Positions 56,144 through 64,000 of a stretch of 64,000 nucleotides of DNA are shown in pieces; within the stretch, counting starts at the first letter, position 1; each line of letters begins with the position of its first letter. Source of the DNA: an uncultured Flavobacterium sp. (GTDB lineage: Bacteria; Bacteroidota; Bacteroidia; Flavobacteriales; Flavobacteriaceae). The DNA lies in assembly GCA_913061465.1 (NCBI GenBank), contig CAJXSU010000004.1, positions 18,164 to 82,163 of the forward strand. Direction: 5' to 3'. The notes under the pieces are model-generated. The model made no database searches, was not told the DNA's origin, and saw only the letters and a list, made by a program, of their open reading frames with translations. A program made the position numbers and the translations under genes.

Positions 56144-56285
56144 ATTTCTCACCTGAACCTCCTATAATTTCTATTTGATACGTTTTGGGTTTTTGTGGAG
56201 GTTCTAATTGCTTAATGCTTCTTAATTTTGGAATTACATACTGTAATCCTATTTGAATGAACTTTAACTTTTCTTGTTGATTCAT
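56142..56285 (-). CDS. Small unknown protein (47 residues), tentative
   Basis: A short open frame begins with ATG at 56285 and ends with TAA at 56142. The product starts MNQQEKLKFIQIGLQYVIPK and ends in IEIIGGSGEK, a mix of a helical start and a Pro/Gln-rich middle. The composition looks like a real protein rather than noise, and it fills a gap of 281 bases without another gene. I do not recognise a family. It converges with the DUF285 gene. It may be a chance frame. Confidence 0.4.
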   Translation of the reverse strand: MNQQEKLKFIQIGLQYVIPKLRSIKQLEPPQKPKTYQIEIIGGSGEK

Positions 56286-56376
56286 TGAATTTGTATCTAA
56301 TGATTAGAAAAACTTATTAATAGGTTAGACGAATTCCTAATTAAGCTTATAAATCTTTTATCATTATATTTGGGTT

Positions 56377-56571
56377 ATGAATGATAAAAAGTCTTGGTCT
56401 TTATTTATAATATCTCTTTTTTCTTTAGGTTATGGAGTAGTTGCTTATGGGTCTTCTGAAATTTTTTTGAGACCAGTAGAACAAGCATTTATATGTATTT
56501 GTATAGGAATCTTTCTAATAATCAATGTCTTTCTTTGGAAGAACAACTTTTTTAATAGAAAGGAGCAATAA
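56377..56571 (+). CDS. Small two-helix membrane protein
   Basis: A 64-residue protein with two hydrophobic helices: LFIISLFSLGYGVVAYG (about 9-25) and QAFICICIGIFLIINVFLW (about 36-54), and a short basic C-terminus NNFFNRKEQ. A -7-like box TATATTTG at 56365-56372 precedes the ATG by 4 bases, too close for a normal leader. Small proteins of this kind are common in flavobacteria and have no known role. Confidence 0.55.
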   Translation: MNDKKSWSLFIISLFSLGYGVVAYGSSEIFLRPVEQAFICICIGIFLIINVFLWKNNFFNRKEQ

Positions 56572-56691
56572 AATAATTTAAATTTTCAAAAAGGATTTTA
56601 ATGAACATTTCATAAAATGGAATGGTCAAATATATTCAAACGGGTTTAGGAACTAAATAAGGGTAAACTTGGTATTGTAAGTTTTTTTTGA

Positions 56692-57255
56692 TTATTTTTT
56701 TTCTCTTAATAATGTTAATATAGAATTGAAATAATTCTCAATCTTAGTATCTGTAATCCCTTTCATTGTTTTTTTTGGCTTTCCATTTTTACGATGTAAA
56801 TATAACCCCTCTAGTGTATTCCATTCGGTTTCCATATTTCGATTCATTGCAGCGGTATTGCCCAATTGCATTTCTCCAACAATACACTCTATACTTCCAT
56901 CACGAGTTAGAAAAGTCATATTGTAGCGGATGTCAAAACTATTGGTAAACCCCATAGATTTTGTTTCATATAAGCCCCTAGCATACTCTTGAATAATAAT
57001 TTCTTCAGAGGGAGTTTCTGAAAGGATTACATCTTCTGGATACTCGTGTTTTTTTGAGATGATTTCATAAACCATTTCGTAGTTTTCTTTGGCAGTTTTG
57101 TTATTTAAAACAAATGCAGATGAATTCAATATGGATTTTATGCCAACAATTGATTTTTTCTCGTCTGTTTTAACGTATCTGAATTCTGATTGTTGATCTT
57201 GTGCTTGAAGAGATAATAATAAAAGTAGATTTAAAAATAACAAAAATGGTTTCAT
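56692..57255 (-). CDS. Secreted DUF4468-like protein
   Basis: A protein of 187 residues from the ATG at 57255 (MKPFLLFLNLLLLLSLQAQ gives a clean signal peptide); a longer frame begins at 57336 but adds an unlikely leader. The mature part holds a mixed alpha/beta fold with IIIQEYARGLYE, FDIRYNMTFLTRDGSIECIVGEM and a basic C-terminus. The pattern resembles DUF4468, a family with a TBP-like fold, but I am not certain. Function unknown; periplasmic or surface location. Confidence 0.6.
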   Translation of the reverse strand: MKPFLLFLNLLLLLSLQAQDQQSEFRYVKTDEKKSIVGIKSILNSSAFVLNNKTAKENYEMVYEIISKKHEYPEDVILSETPSEEIIIQEYARGLYETKSMGFTNSFDIRYNMTFLTRDGSIECIVGEMQLGNTAAMNRNMETEWNTLEGLYLHRKNGKPKKTMKGITDTKIENYFNSILTLLREKK

Positions 57256-57407
57256 AAAAAAATATGATTTAATAGTTAAATATACGATTATTGATTTTAA
57301 TGGTCTAAACATATTTTTTTCATTTATAACCTTCATTAAATAGCAATTGTTTTGTATAAATAGGGTCGCTAAGGTCCTCTAAACCTAATTTTTTTGGGTC
57401 TTAAGTT

Positions 57408-57437
57408 TTGTCTTAATCAAAAAATAAACTATTTTTG
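57408..57437 (+). promoter_or_regulatory. Predicted promoter for the T9SS protein at 57467
   Basis: TTG at 57408-57410 (within TTTTG), 19 bases of spacer and TATTTTTG at 57430-57437 match the Bacteroidota -33/-7 pattern. The ATG lies 29 bases after the box. Confidence 0.6.
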
Positions 57438-57466
57438 TTAAAATTATATCCCCTAAATAAAGAAAA

Positions 57467-59032
57467 ATGAAAAAAGTATTGGTAATATTCTTCATCGCCT
57501 TTTACTCTAATATAATAGCCCAAACAAATCTCAAGGTTAAAACTAATAGTTCTCTAACAGTCTTAGAAGGCTCAAACATAGACGTTATTGGTAATTTCGA
57601 AAGCGAATCCAGTGCTAATGTTGTTCTTAAGAGTGGAGCTTCAATTATTGTTAGTGGAACCAAAACAGGAAACATTACCTACAGAAGAAATTTACTTTCA
57701 GATAAATATTTTCTGGTTTCACCTCCCGTATCAGGTCAAGATTATGATGATACTTATGTTTCAACTAATGGAATAGCTCAGAGCATTCCAAATAATCTTA
57801 ACGCCATAGGGCCATACACAACTTCCTCTAATACCTGGGATTATATGACTATAGGGGAATTAAATCTTTCATTTAGTTCTGGTGTTGGATATTCTGTAAA
57901 AAGAACAACTGGGACTGGTGCTGGAGAAATCCCTTTTACTGGAGAAATCGCTGGAGATTTAGAAACTCAAAATGGTGGTGTGAATTTCACATTGATTTAT
58001 GATCCGAATTCTGAACCTGACAATGATGATCAATACCTCGGTTATAACTGGAATTTAGTTGGAAATCCTTATCCAGCGTACATTAAGAATTCTGAATTTT
58101 TAACTTCTAATTCTTCTAATATTCTTCCTACCATATGGACATGGGATTCAGCTAATGAAACTTATGACGATAAAGTGGGTAACATTCTTAATTCTGAAAA
58201 CGCTAACTTTCCGATTGCTCCGGGGCAAGGTTTCTTTGTGAGATCAAGTGCATCAGGAGCTATCAACATCCCAGAAGCCAATCAATATCACCAAATAGAA
58301 ATTGGAGGTGTAGACACTTTTGAAAGAACTACTCCTTTAACAAGCATCAAACTAATTATAAATAATGGCTCTTCTTACAATAGGCATTGTGATGTTTATT
58401 ATTTAGACGATGTAACCTTAGGGTTTGATTATGGGTATGAAGGTCAATTATTTGGTGGTGGTGGAAACGCCAATTCTCTTGCCATCTATACTCAACTTTT
58501 ACAAGATAATGAGGGCGTTAACTACCAAACACAATCATTGCCCAACACTAATTATGAGGGTATGGTTGTGCCTGTTGGAGTAGATGCGCTTGCTAATGAT
58601 GAAATTACCATTTCTGCAGAGCTAAATAATTTTCCTGCGAACATTAAAGTATTTATTGAGGATAAGTTAGAAAATACCTTTACTAGATTAGACGAAACCT
58701 CTAACTTTTCAACTACTCTTTCAACTAATTTAAATAGTACTGGCCGTTTCTATTTACATACAACATCAGCTAGTCTTAGTACGGGTAATGTATTAGATAA
58801 CAACCCAGTAAGTATATTTACGACTACAAGAGATAATTTACGTATTGTAGGCATTCAAAGTGGTACTGCAAACGTTAAACTATTCAATATTCTTGGAAAG
58901 CAGGTAGTTAATATCTCTTTTGAAGGAACAGGTTCAAACGATATTCATCTTCCGGCTCTTAGCAACGGTGTATATATTGTTCAAGTTAAAAATGAATCAG
59001 GAACGGTTAACAAAAAAGTAGTAATTGAGTAA
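57467..59032 (+). CDS. T9SS-sorted surface protein of unknown function
   Basis: A 521-residue secreted protein with a signal peptide (cut after SNIIAQ) and a T9SS type A domain at about 450-521 (ISFEGTGSNDIHLPALSNGVYIVQVKNES, ending NKKVVIE). The body starts with a short beta-helical stretch (LKVKTNSSLTVLEGSNIDV, VVLKSGASIIVSG). It then has a region seen in many flavobacterial surface proteins (YRRNLLSDKYFLVSPPVSGQ, YNWNLVGNPYPAYI, APGQGFFVRSS). No enzyme motif is visible. Probably structural or adhesive; a terminator follows directly. Confidence 0.85.
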   Translation: MKKVLVIFFIAFYSNIIAQTNLKVKTNSSLTVLEGSNIDVIGNFESESSANVVLKSGASIIVSGTKTGNITYRRNLLSDKYFLVSPPVSGQDYDDTYVSTNGIAQSIPNNLNAIGPYTTSSNTWDYMTIGELNLSFSSGVGYSVKRTTGTGAGEIPFTGEIAGDLETQNGGVNFTLIYDPNSEPDNDDQYLGYNWNLVGNPYPAYIKNSEFLTSNSSNILPTIWTWDSANETYDDKVGNILNSENANFPIAPGQGFFVRSSASGAINIPEANQYHQIEIGGVDTFERTTPLTSIKLIINNGSSYNRHCDVYYLDDVTLGFDYGYEGQLFGGGGNANSLAIYTQLLQDNEGVNYQTQSLPNTNYEGMVVPVGVDALANDEITISAELNNFPANIKVFIEDKLENTFTRLDETSNFSTTLSTNLNSTGRFYLHTTSASLSTGNVLDNNPVSIFTTTRDNLRIVGIQSGTANVKLFNILGKQVVNISFEGTGSNDIHLPALSNGVYIVQVKNESGTVNKKVVIE

Positions 59033-59062
59033 TAAGTAGTATTTAATTTAAATAATTGTTTT

Positions 59063-59091
59063 AAAAAAACCTCCATTATGGAGGTTTTTTT
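59063..59091. terminator. Bidirectional terminator
   Basis: AAAAAACCTCCA at 59064-59075 pairs with TGGAGGTTTTTT at 59079-59090 around a 3-base loop, with A-runs and T-runs at the two ends. It serves the T9SS protein on the plus strand and the secreted protein at 59125 on the minus strand. Confidence 0.92.
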
Positions 59092-59124
59092 TATTTGAAA
59101 TAGTGAATAGATTAATTTATAATT

Positions 59125-59871
59125 CTAGTTCATATTTGCTGGAGAACTAAGTTCAGGCATTAGTACTTGATGTCTAATCATTCTTCCGTTAGGCATAAGA
59201 CTTTCGTCAACTTTTTTAGAATCTTGCTTATACGCATCTTTTCCATAAAGTTCGTCATATTTAGCAATCATATCCATTAAGGGTTTGCCATAATCATTAT
59301 TTTGCCCAGTAAAGTTTTTGTGATGAAATCTAACTTGAACCATATTTCCGTCACAACCAGAATTACAATATAAAACATTCATATTTTGTTCAAAATTAGC
59401 AGCTACCATTGCTTTTTTAACTCGCTCTCTGAATCTCCAAAAATCTTTTTCTCCAGAGTCTTTATAATTGTAGTAAATAATTCTACGATGGTTTACCCTT
59501 TCTGTATTTTCATTATAGTAAGACATGTCTTTATTCATAGACCACATGTAGTTTCCGGTAGATTTGTGTAATGATCCTACTTTTTTCCACCACCATTTAT
59601 TTCCCTCTGTATCAACATTATCTAATTCTTGAATAGAATCTGATACTTGCATTCGTATAAAATTTTGTGCATTTTTTCCTGTTAGGATTTGAAAAGTTAA
59701 GTATCTAGCTTGCCCTTTTTTACTGTTGTAAAGCTTTGTTTTTTCAGCAACTCCTTCCATGAATTCCTCCATGTTGTCTTGGTCTACTGTTAATAGTCTA
59801 GATTGAATAATTTGGGCATTAACTACTGTCGCTATCATAATAAATGACAGCATAAAAATAATTTTCTTCAT
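59125..59871 (-). CDS. Secreted protein of unknown function
   Basis: A 248-residue protein with a signal peptide (residues 1-19, ending VVNAQ). The mature part is rich in Trp, Tyr and Asn, with WWWKKVGSLHKSTGNYMWSMNKDMSYY, DFWRFRERVKKAMVAANFEQN and a possible disulfide pair in LYCNSGCDGN. The plan suggests two repeats of an alpha/beta (ferredoxin-like, dimeric alpha-beta barrel) fold, but no family is recognised. A -7 box TATATTTG on the minus strand at 59903-59910 precedes the gene. Confidence 0.7.
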   Translation of the reverse strand: MKKIIFMLSFIMIATVVNAQIIQSRLLTVDQDNMEEFMEGVAEKTKLYNSKKGQARYLTFQILTGKNAQNFIRMQVSDSIQELDNVDTEGNKWWWKKVGSLHKSTGNYMWSMNKDMSYYNENTERVNHRRIIYYNYKDSGEKDFWRFRERVKKAMVAANFEQNMNVLYCNSGCDGNMVQVRFHHKNFTGQNNDYGKPLMDMIAKYDELYGKDAYKQDSKKVDESLMPNGRMIRHQVLMPELSSPANMN

Positions 59872-59995
59872 TGAATAGGTTTTTAAAAATTGTTAATAAT
59901 ATCAAATATAACAATTATTAATTGCATTTTAAAACTTATTTTAATTCAATTTTTTTGAATAGTTTTATAATTCAGATTTATGAAAATTATGTTTT

Positions 59996-61345
59996 TTAGA
60001 TGTTTTCCATTTTAGACAAATAAGAGTTTAAAATTCGTTGAATATCTCTATTGTCTTTTTGAGGTTTTACATGAATCAAATAATCTTCCGTATTACTTAA
60101 TTCTAGATTCTTATCGATGTATCCAAAACCTTGATAAATTCCATTAAGAATTAAAACAAATCCAATCTCTTTATCGCTTCTACCATTTTCTTTAATAACT
60201 AAGTTTTCTGTTTGTAGGCCTAACGATTGTATCGCTTTATTGACTCGTTTGTTATAGCTTTCTATTGCTTCTTTTTCTGAGCAAACTCCTCTACATTGTT
60301 GTAATTGATAATGAAAACACGCATTCACATTGGTTTGTAAATGACAATATTTTGGGCAGAGCTCAAATCTTTCACATATTTTTTCTAATGCACTTCTACA
60401 AGCTGCCATGGAATAGAATTTCATGATTGGATTTGGGGTTAATTTTAATCTGTTAAAGGCTAAATGTAGTATCCCTTTTTGATCTTCATAAGAAAAAAGT
60501 CCAACGGCTTCACCAGCTTTTCGTTGTGCTCTATTAAATTTTGGATATAAGTGTTTTATTTCTGATGATTCATGTAAAAGAGCAATAAGTTCACTACCGG
60601 TTTCTGTATATGAAATATCAGCTGTTTCAAGACACATCGTCCTTTCTTTTTTCTTCTTGTCATAAAAATGACTGATAACCCTTTGTTTTATATTATTGGC
60701 TTTTCCAACATAAATAACTTCCTTTTGTTCATTTTTAAAGTAATAAACACCGTGTCTTTCAGGTAAGGTGTCTACTACTTGTTTGTCTAATAAGGGTGGG
60801 AGCGTAGCTTCTCTAGATTTTGCATTTAGAAAACTATTGATCGTAAATTTGTGATCTCTTTTAATTAGTCTTCTAAATAGTTCTACAGTTGCCTCTGCAT
60901 CTCCTTTTGCTCTGTGCCTAGCTGCAATCTCTATACCTTCAGCAGAACAGATATTTCCTAAACTATAGGAAGCTAATCCAGGAATTATTTTACGTGAAAG
61001 TCTTACCGTACATAATTTCTTTCGCTTAAAATCGAATCCTAAACTCTTAAACTCATCTCTAATTATATTATAGTCGAAGTTTACATTATGGGCTACAAAA
61101 ACAGTGTCTTTAGTGATTTCTGCTACTTTTTTTGCAATTTCATAAAATTTAGGAGCAGTTCTTACCATGGCCTCCGTAATGCCTGTAAGGTTAGTTATAA
61201 AATATGGAATTTTTTGTTCTGGGTTTACTAAGGAAGTAAACTCATCAATTATTTTTTCACCATCAAAAATGAAGATTGATATTTCTGTAATTTTCTGACC
61301 TTTATACCCATTTCCAGTGGTCTCTATATCAACAACTGAGTACAA
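59996..61345 (-). CDS. DnaQ-like exonuclease fused to GIY-YIG nuclease domain
   Basis: A 449-residue two-domain nuclease. Residues 1-165 form a DEDDh exonuclease (YSVVDIETTGNG, FVAHNVNFDYNIIRDEF, HRAKGDAEATVELF). Residues about 195-275 form a GIY-YIG domain like the UvrC N-terminus (HGVYYFKNEQKEVIYVGKANNIKQRV), followed by a cysteine-bearing region (RFELCPKYCHLQ, CRGVCSEKEA) as in UvrC/Cho-type proteins. Such fusions are widespread in Bacteroidota and probably act in DNA repair; the substrate is unknown. It begins 2 bases after the rpe stop. Confidence 0.93.
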   Translation of the reverse strand: MYSVVDIETTGNGYKGQKITEISIFIFDGEKIIDEFTSLVNPEQKIPYFITNLTGITEAMVRTAPKFYEIAKKVAEITKDTVFVAHNVNFDYNIIRDEFKSLGFDFKRKKLCTVRLSRKIIPGLASYSLGNICSAEGIEIAARHRAKGDAEATVELFRRLIKRDHKFTINSFLNAKSREATLPPLLDKQVVDTLPERHGVYYFKNEQKEVIYVGKANNIKQRVISHFYDKKKKERTMCLETADISYTETGSELIALLHESSEIKHLYPKFNRAQRKAGEAVGLFSYEDQKGILHLAFNRLKLTPNPIMKFYSMAACRSALEKICERFELCPKYCHLQTNVNACFHYQLQQCRGVCSEKEAIESYNKRVNKAIQSLGLQTENLVIKENGRSDKEIGFVLILNGIYQGFGYIDKNLELSNTEDYLIHVKPQKDNRDIQRILNSYLSKMENI

Positions 61346-61347
61346 CC

Positions 61348-62004
61348 TTATGTAATTTGATTTTTAAGATTAGCTATGGTTTCAGTTGGGTTCTCACTTT
61401 TAAAAACATAACTGCCTGCTACCAAAACATCAGCACCAGCCTCTACAAGTTCGTTGGCGTTTTTGTTGGTAACTCCTCCGTCTATTTCTATCTGGCAATT
61501 AGAATCAGAAAATTGAATTAAATGTTTTAATTGAGACACTTTTTTATAGGTGTTTTCTATAAACGATTGTCCTCCAAAACCAGGATTTACACTCATAATA
61601 CAAACTAAATCTAGATCTGCAATAATATCTTCTAGAACTGCAACAGCTGTGTGCGGGTTTAAAGCCACACCAGCCTTCATTCCGGTAGCTTTAATAGCTT
61701 GAACAGTTCTATGTAAGTGGGTGCAAGCTTCGTAATGAACTGTTAATATTGTAGCTCCCAAATCTGAAAAAGTTTGAATGTATTGGTCAGGGTTTACAAT
61801 CATTAAATGCACGTCAATTGTTTTTGTAGCATGCTTAGTTATCGCTTTTAATACGGGCATCCCAAAAGAAATGTTAGGAACAAATACACCATCCATAATA
61901 TCGATATGAAACCAATCTGCTTCACTTGCATTCACCATCTCAATATCTCTTTGAAGGTTTGCGAAGTCTGCTGCTAATATTGAAGGTGCTATTAGTTTAC
62001 TCAT
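61348..62004 (-). CDS. rpe: Ribulose-phosphate 3-epimerase
   Basis: A 218-residue TIM-barrel enzyme interconverting ribulose 5-phosphate and xylulose 5-phosphate in the pentose phosphate pathway. APSILAADFANLQRDIEMV, WFHIDIMDGVFVPNISFGMPV, IDVHLMIVNP, SVNPGFGGQSFI and EIDGGVTNKN are diagnostic and contain the metal and acid-base residues. The ATG at 62004 (MSKLIAPS) is chosen over an upstream frame extension. It precedes the nuclease gene by 2 bases. Confidence 0.97.
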   Translation of the reverse strand: MSKLIAPSILAADFANLQRDIEMVNASEADWFHIDIMDGVFVPNISFGMPVLKAITKHATKTIDVHLMIVNPDQYIQTFSDLGATILTVHYEACTHLHRTVQAIKATGMKAGVALNPHTAVAVLEDIIADLDLVCIMSVNPGFGGQSFIENTYKKVSQLKHLIQFSDSNCQIEIDGGVTNKNANELVEAGADVLVAGSYVFKSENPTETIANLKNQIT

Positions 62005-62055
62005 TATATAATGATATTTATATTTATATAAGGTAAAAATAGTCATATTAAAAAG

Positions 62056-62084
62056 AAAACTCCCGAAGAAATTTCAGGAGTTTT
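62056..62084 (-). terminator. Terminator after the primary sigma factor gene
   Basis: AAAACTCC at 62056-62063 pairs with GGAGTTTT at 62077-62084, with an inner GAA/TTC pairing. On the minus strand the stem is followed by a T-rich run, 23 bases after the sigma factor stop. Confidence 0.8.
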
Positions 62085-62106
62085 TAATGTTTTATTGACA
62101 ATGTTT

Positions 62107-62970
62107 TTACCCTAGGTAAGTCATTAGAATTTTACTTCTTGAGGTGTGTTTTAATCTTCGAATGGCTTTTTCTTTAATTTGACGAACACGTTCTCGGGTT
62201 AAATCAAATGTTTCACCAATTTCTTCGAGAGTCATTGGTTGGTGTTCTCCCAATCCGAAATATAATTTTACCACGTCTGCCTCTCGAGGTGTTAGAGTTT
62301 CTAATGCTCTGTTGATTTCTATACGTAAAGATTCATGTAATAATTTTTTATCTGGATTTGGTGATTCTCCAGAATTTAAAACATCATATAAATTAGAGTC
62401 TTCACCTTCTATTAAGGGTGCATCCATAGATACATGACGACCAGAATTCTTCATGGATTCTTTAACGTCATTAACAGTCATATCTAGCTTCTTAGCAATT
62501 TCTTCAGCACTAGGAGGACGTTCATTTTCTTGTTCTAAGAAAGCAAACATTTTATTAATCTTATTAATAGATCCAATTTTGTTTAAGGGTAAACGAACGA
62601 TACGAGATTGTTCTGCTAAGGCTTGTAATATAGACTGACGAATCCACCATACAGCATAAGAGATAAATTTAAAACCTCTAGTTTCATCAAAACGTTTTGC
62701 CGCTTTGATAAGTCCTAAATTACCTTCATTAATTAAATCAGGTAAAGTTAATCCTTGATTTTGATATTGTTTTGCAACAGAAACTACAAATCGTAAATTT
62801 GCTTTTGTTAATTTCTCTAGTGCAGTTTGATCACCAGCTTTAATACGTTGTGCTAATTCAACCTCTTCATCAGCAGTTATTAAATCTACTTTTCCTATTT
62901 CTTGTAAATACTTATCAAGTGAAGCAGTTTCTCTATTAGTTACTTGCTTTGTAATCTTAAGTTGTCTCAT
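62107..62970 (-). CDS. rpoD: Primary sigma-70 factor
   Basis: A 287-residue sigma-70 factor, the short form used as housekeeping sigma in Bacteroidota. Region 1.2 ([27 protein letters not shown]), region 2 ([55 protein letters not shown]), region 3 and region 4 ([23 protein letters not shown]) are all complete. It directs RNA polymerase to TAnnTTTG-type promoters such as those listed here. It is single, with its own terminator. Confidence 0.96.
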   Translation of the reverse strand: MRQLKITKQVTNRETASLDKYLQEIGKVDLITADEEVELAQRIKAGDQTALEKLTKANLRFVVSVAKQYQNQGLTLPDLINEGNLGLIKAAKRFDETRGFKFISYAVWWIRQSILQALAEQSRIVRLPLNKIGSINKINKMFAFLEQENERPPSAEEIAKKLDMTVNDVKESMKNSGRHVSMDAPLIEGEDSNLYDVLNSGESPNPDKKLLHESLRIEINRALETLTPREADVVKLYFGLGEHQPMTLEEIGETFDLTRERVRQIKEKAIRRLKHTSRSKILMTYLG

Positions 62971-63058
62971 CGCTTTTCTAGAATTAAATAATATTCTTTA
63001 GTGGTATACTTATTATACGTAGTGGGGAGTAAAAATGTTACAAATTTTTTATAAAAAA

Positions 63059-63673
63059 TTAAAATAATCCGTTAATTTGAGAATCAATTCTATCTATGAT
63101 GTACCCTAAATCCTCTTGTTTCTCTACAAAATCAAGATTATCTACGTCAATAATTAATAGTTTTCCTTTTTGATAAGTGGTAATCCAAGCTTCATAGCGT
63201 TCATTTAATCTACTTAAATAATCAATACTGATTGAGTTTTCATATTCTCTTCCTCTTTTATGAATTTGGCCAACTAATGTAGAAATATCTGCTCTTAAAT
63301 AGATGAGCAAGTCTGGTGGAGTAACCAATTTTTCCATCAATTCAAAAAGTGAGCTATAGTTGTTGTAATCTCTATTTGTCATAAGACCCATTGCGTGAAG
63401 GTTGGGAGCAAAAATATGAGCATCTTCATAGATGGTTCTGTCTTGAATAATATTTTTACCGCTTTTTCTTAATTCTAAAATTTGACCAAAACGGCTATTT
63501 AAAAAATAGACTTGTAAGTTGAATGACCAACGTTCCATCTCTCCATAAAAATCGTCTAGATAAGGGTTTTCGTCAACCGATTCGTAATGTGGTTTCCAAC
63601 TGTAATGTCTTGCTAATAATTTAGTTAAAGTGGTTTTTCCGGCGCCAATATTTCCGGCAATTGCTATGTGCAT
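63059..63673 (-). CDS. Deoxynucleoside kinase
   Basis: A 204-residue kinase of the dNK family. The P-loop is GNIGAGKTTL, the substrate region has ENPYLDDFYGEMERWSFNLQVYFLNSRF, then the ERS-like motif IIQDRTIYEDAHIF and the arginine-rich lid HKRGREYE. It phosphorylates deoxynucleosides in salvage, complementing tdk; deoxyadenosine or deoxyguanosine is the likely substrate, but specificity cannot be read from the sequence. Confidence 0.94.
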   Translation of the reverse strand: MHIAIAGNIGAGKTTLTKLLARHYSWKPHYESVDENPYLDDFYGEMERWSFNLQVYFLNSRFGQILELRKSGKNIIQDRTIYEDAHIFAPNLHAMGLMTNRDYNNYSSLFELMEKLVTPPDLLIYLRADISTLVGQIHKRGREYENSISIDYLSRLNERYEAWITTYQKGKLLIIDVDNLDFVEKQEDLGYIIDRIDSQINGLF

Positions 63674-63894
63674 AGGGTTAGTTTCAAAAAATTAAGAAAG
63701 GGGGAGTTAAATATACTTAAAATTTAGAAATTTCACCTAACTAAATTATCTGTTTGTTGTCAAAATTTTTTGATGTGGTAAATTGTTAGTTTTTATTAAG
63801 TAATTTTTATTAAAAACCATCTTTATAAATAATCTTAACAGACTATTAACTAATAGGTATTTTTATATATTTCATATTTGAAATAAAAAAAAAT

Positions 63895-64000
63895 ATGAGA
63901 ATACGAGTTTTTATTTTGTCAATCTTAATCACTGGATCAATTTTCGCTCAAGACTTTTCAGGAAGAGCTACCTACAAGACACACAGAAAATCATCATTTA
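63895..64000 (+). CDS. Secreted protein, possibly GLPGLI family (3' truncated by window end)
   Basis: Only the first 35 codons are in the window. The N-terminus MRIRVFILSILITGSIFAQ is a signal peptide, followed by DFSGRATYKTHRKSS, which resembles the start of GLPGLI-family secreted proteins of flavobacteria. The family call rests on this short piece. A loose promoter-like CATATTTG lies just upstream. Confidence 0.5.
   Translation, partial: MRIRVFILSILITGSIFAQDFSGRATYKTHRKSSF

Overview
The window is AT-rich chromosomal DNA from a member of the Flavobacteriaceae (Bacteroidota), most likely a marine polysaccharide degrader; genus is not resolved. Supporting signs are a SusC/SusD pair, several secreted proteins with C-terminal type IX secretion (T9SS) sorting domains, a PorP/SprF-like protein, a short Bacteroidota-type primary sigma factor of 287 residues, a DUF6089-uppS-bamA-skp-skp cluster, and many promoters with the Bacteroidota -7 box TAnnTTTG.

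Layout. (1) 1-18.3 kb: a polysaccharide utilisation locus (PUL), apparently for a beta-glucan of the laminarin type. A truncated regulator (beta-propeller, Y_Y_Y domain, LuxR-like HTH) is followed by a three-module surface protein, SusC, SusD, a DUF4959-type lipoprotein, a GH5-CBM6 enzyme, a GH16 laminarinase-like enzyme, a GH30 lipoprotein and a sugar-porter permease. No GH3 or GH17 enzyme is present, so final cleavage to glucose must be encoded elsewhere. (2) 18.4-27.3 kb: a PorP/SprF-like gene, then a minus-strand envelope cluster (CBS protein, nadK, DUF6089, uppS, bamA, two skp/ompH genes, murI). (3) 27.3-45.7 kb: mostly housekeeping genes (pdxJ, alr, tdk, comF, glyS, ogt, tatD, yqeY) mixed with lipoproteins, a class C serine hydrolase and a very large putative outer-membrane protein. 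(4) 45.75-52.7 kb: an accessory segment. It starts at a tRNA-Arg followed by the C-terminal remnant of a serine recombinase and a short repeat of the tRNA 3' end, then a SASA-type esterase, a degenerate tRNA-Leu fragment and a trehalose locus. In the trehalose locus a fused trehalose-6-phosphate synthase/phosphatase overlaps a PlsC-like acyltransferase fused to an SGNH hydrolase, and a GH15 enzyme is divergent. (5) 53-59 kb: two T9SS surface proteins, one a large DUF285 repeat protein with recent internal duplications, and small unknown genes. (6) 59-64 kb: a DnaQ/GIY-YIG nuclease, rpe, the primary sigma factor, a deoxynucleoside kinase and the 5' end of a secreted, possibly GLPGLI-family, protein.

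How the genes work together. In the PUL, the T9SS-exported GH5 and the GH16 and GH30 enzymes would cut backbone and side-branch linkages at the cell surface or in the periplasm, SusC/SusD and the accessory lipoproteins would bind and import oligosaccharides, and the permease would move sugar across the inner membrane. Candidate regulator-binding repeats lie just upstream of a good promoter at the head of the operon. The most novel-looking unit is the trehalose locus with its acyltransferase-SGNH fusion, which could make or remodel an acylated sugar; this is inference from gene fusion and overlap, not a demonstrated activity.
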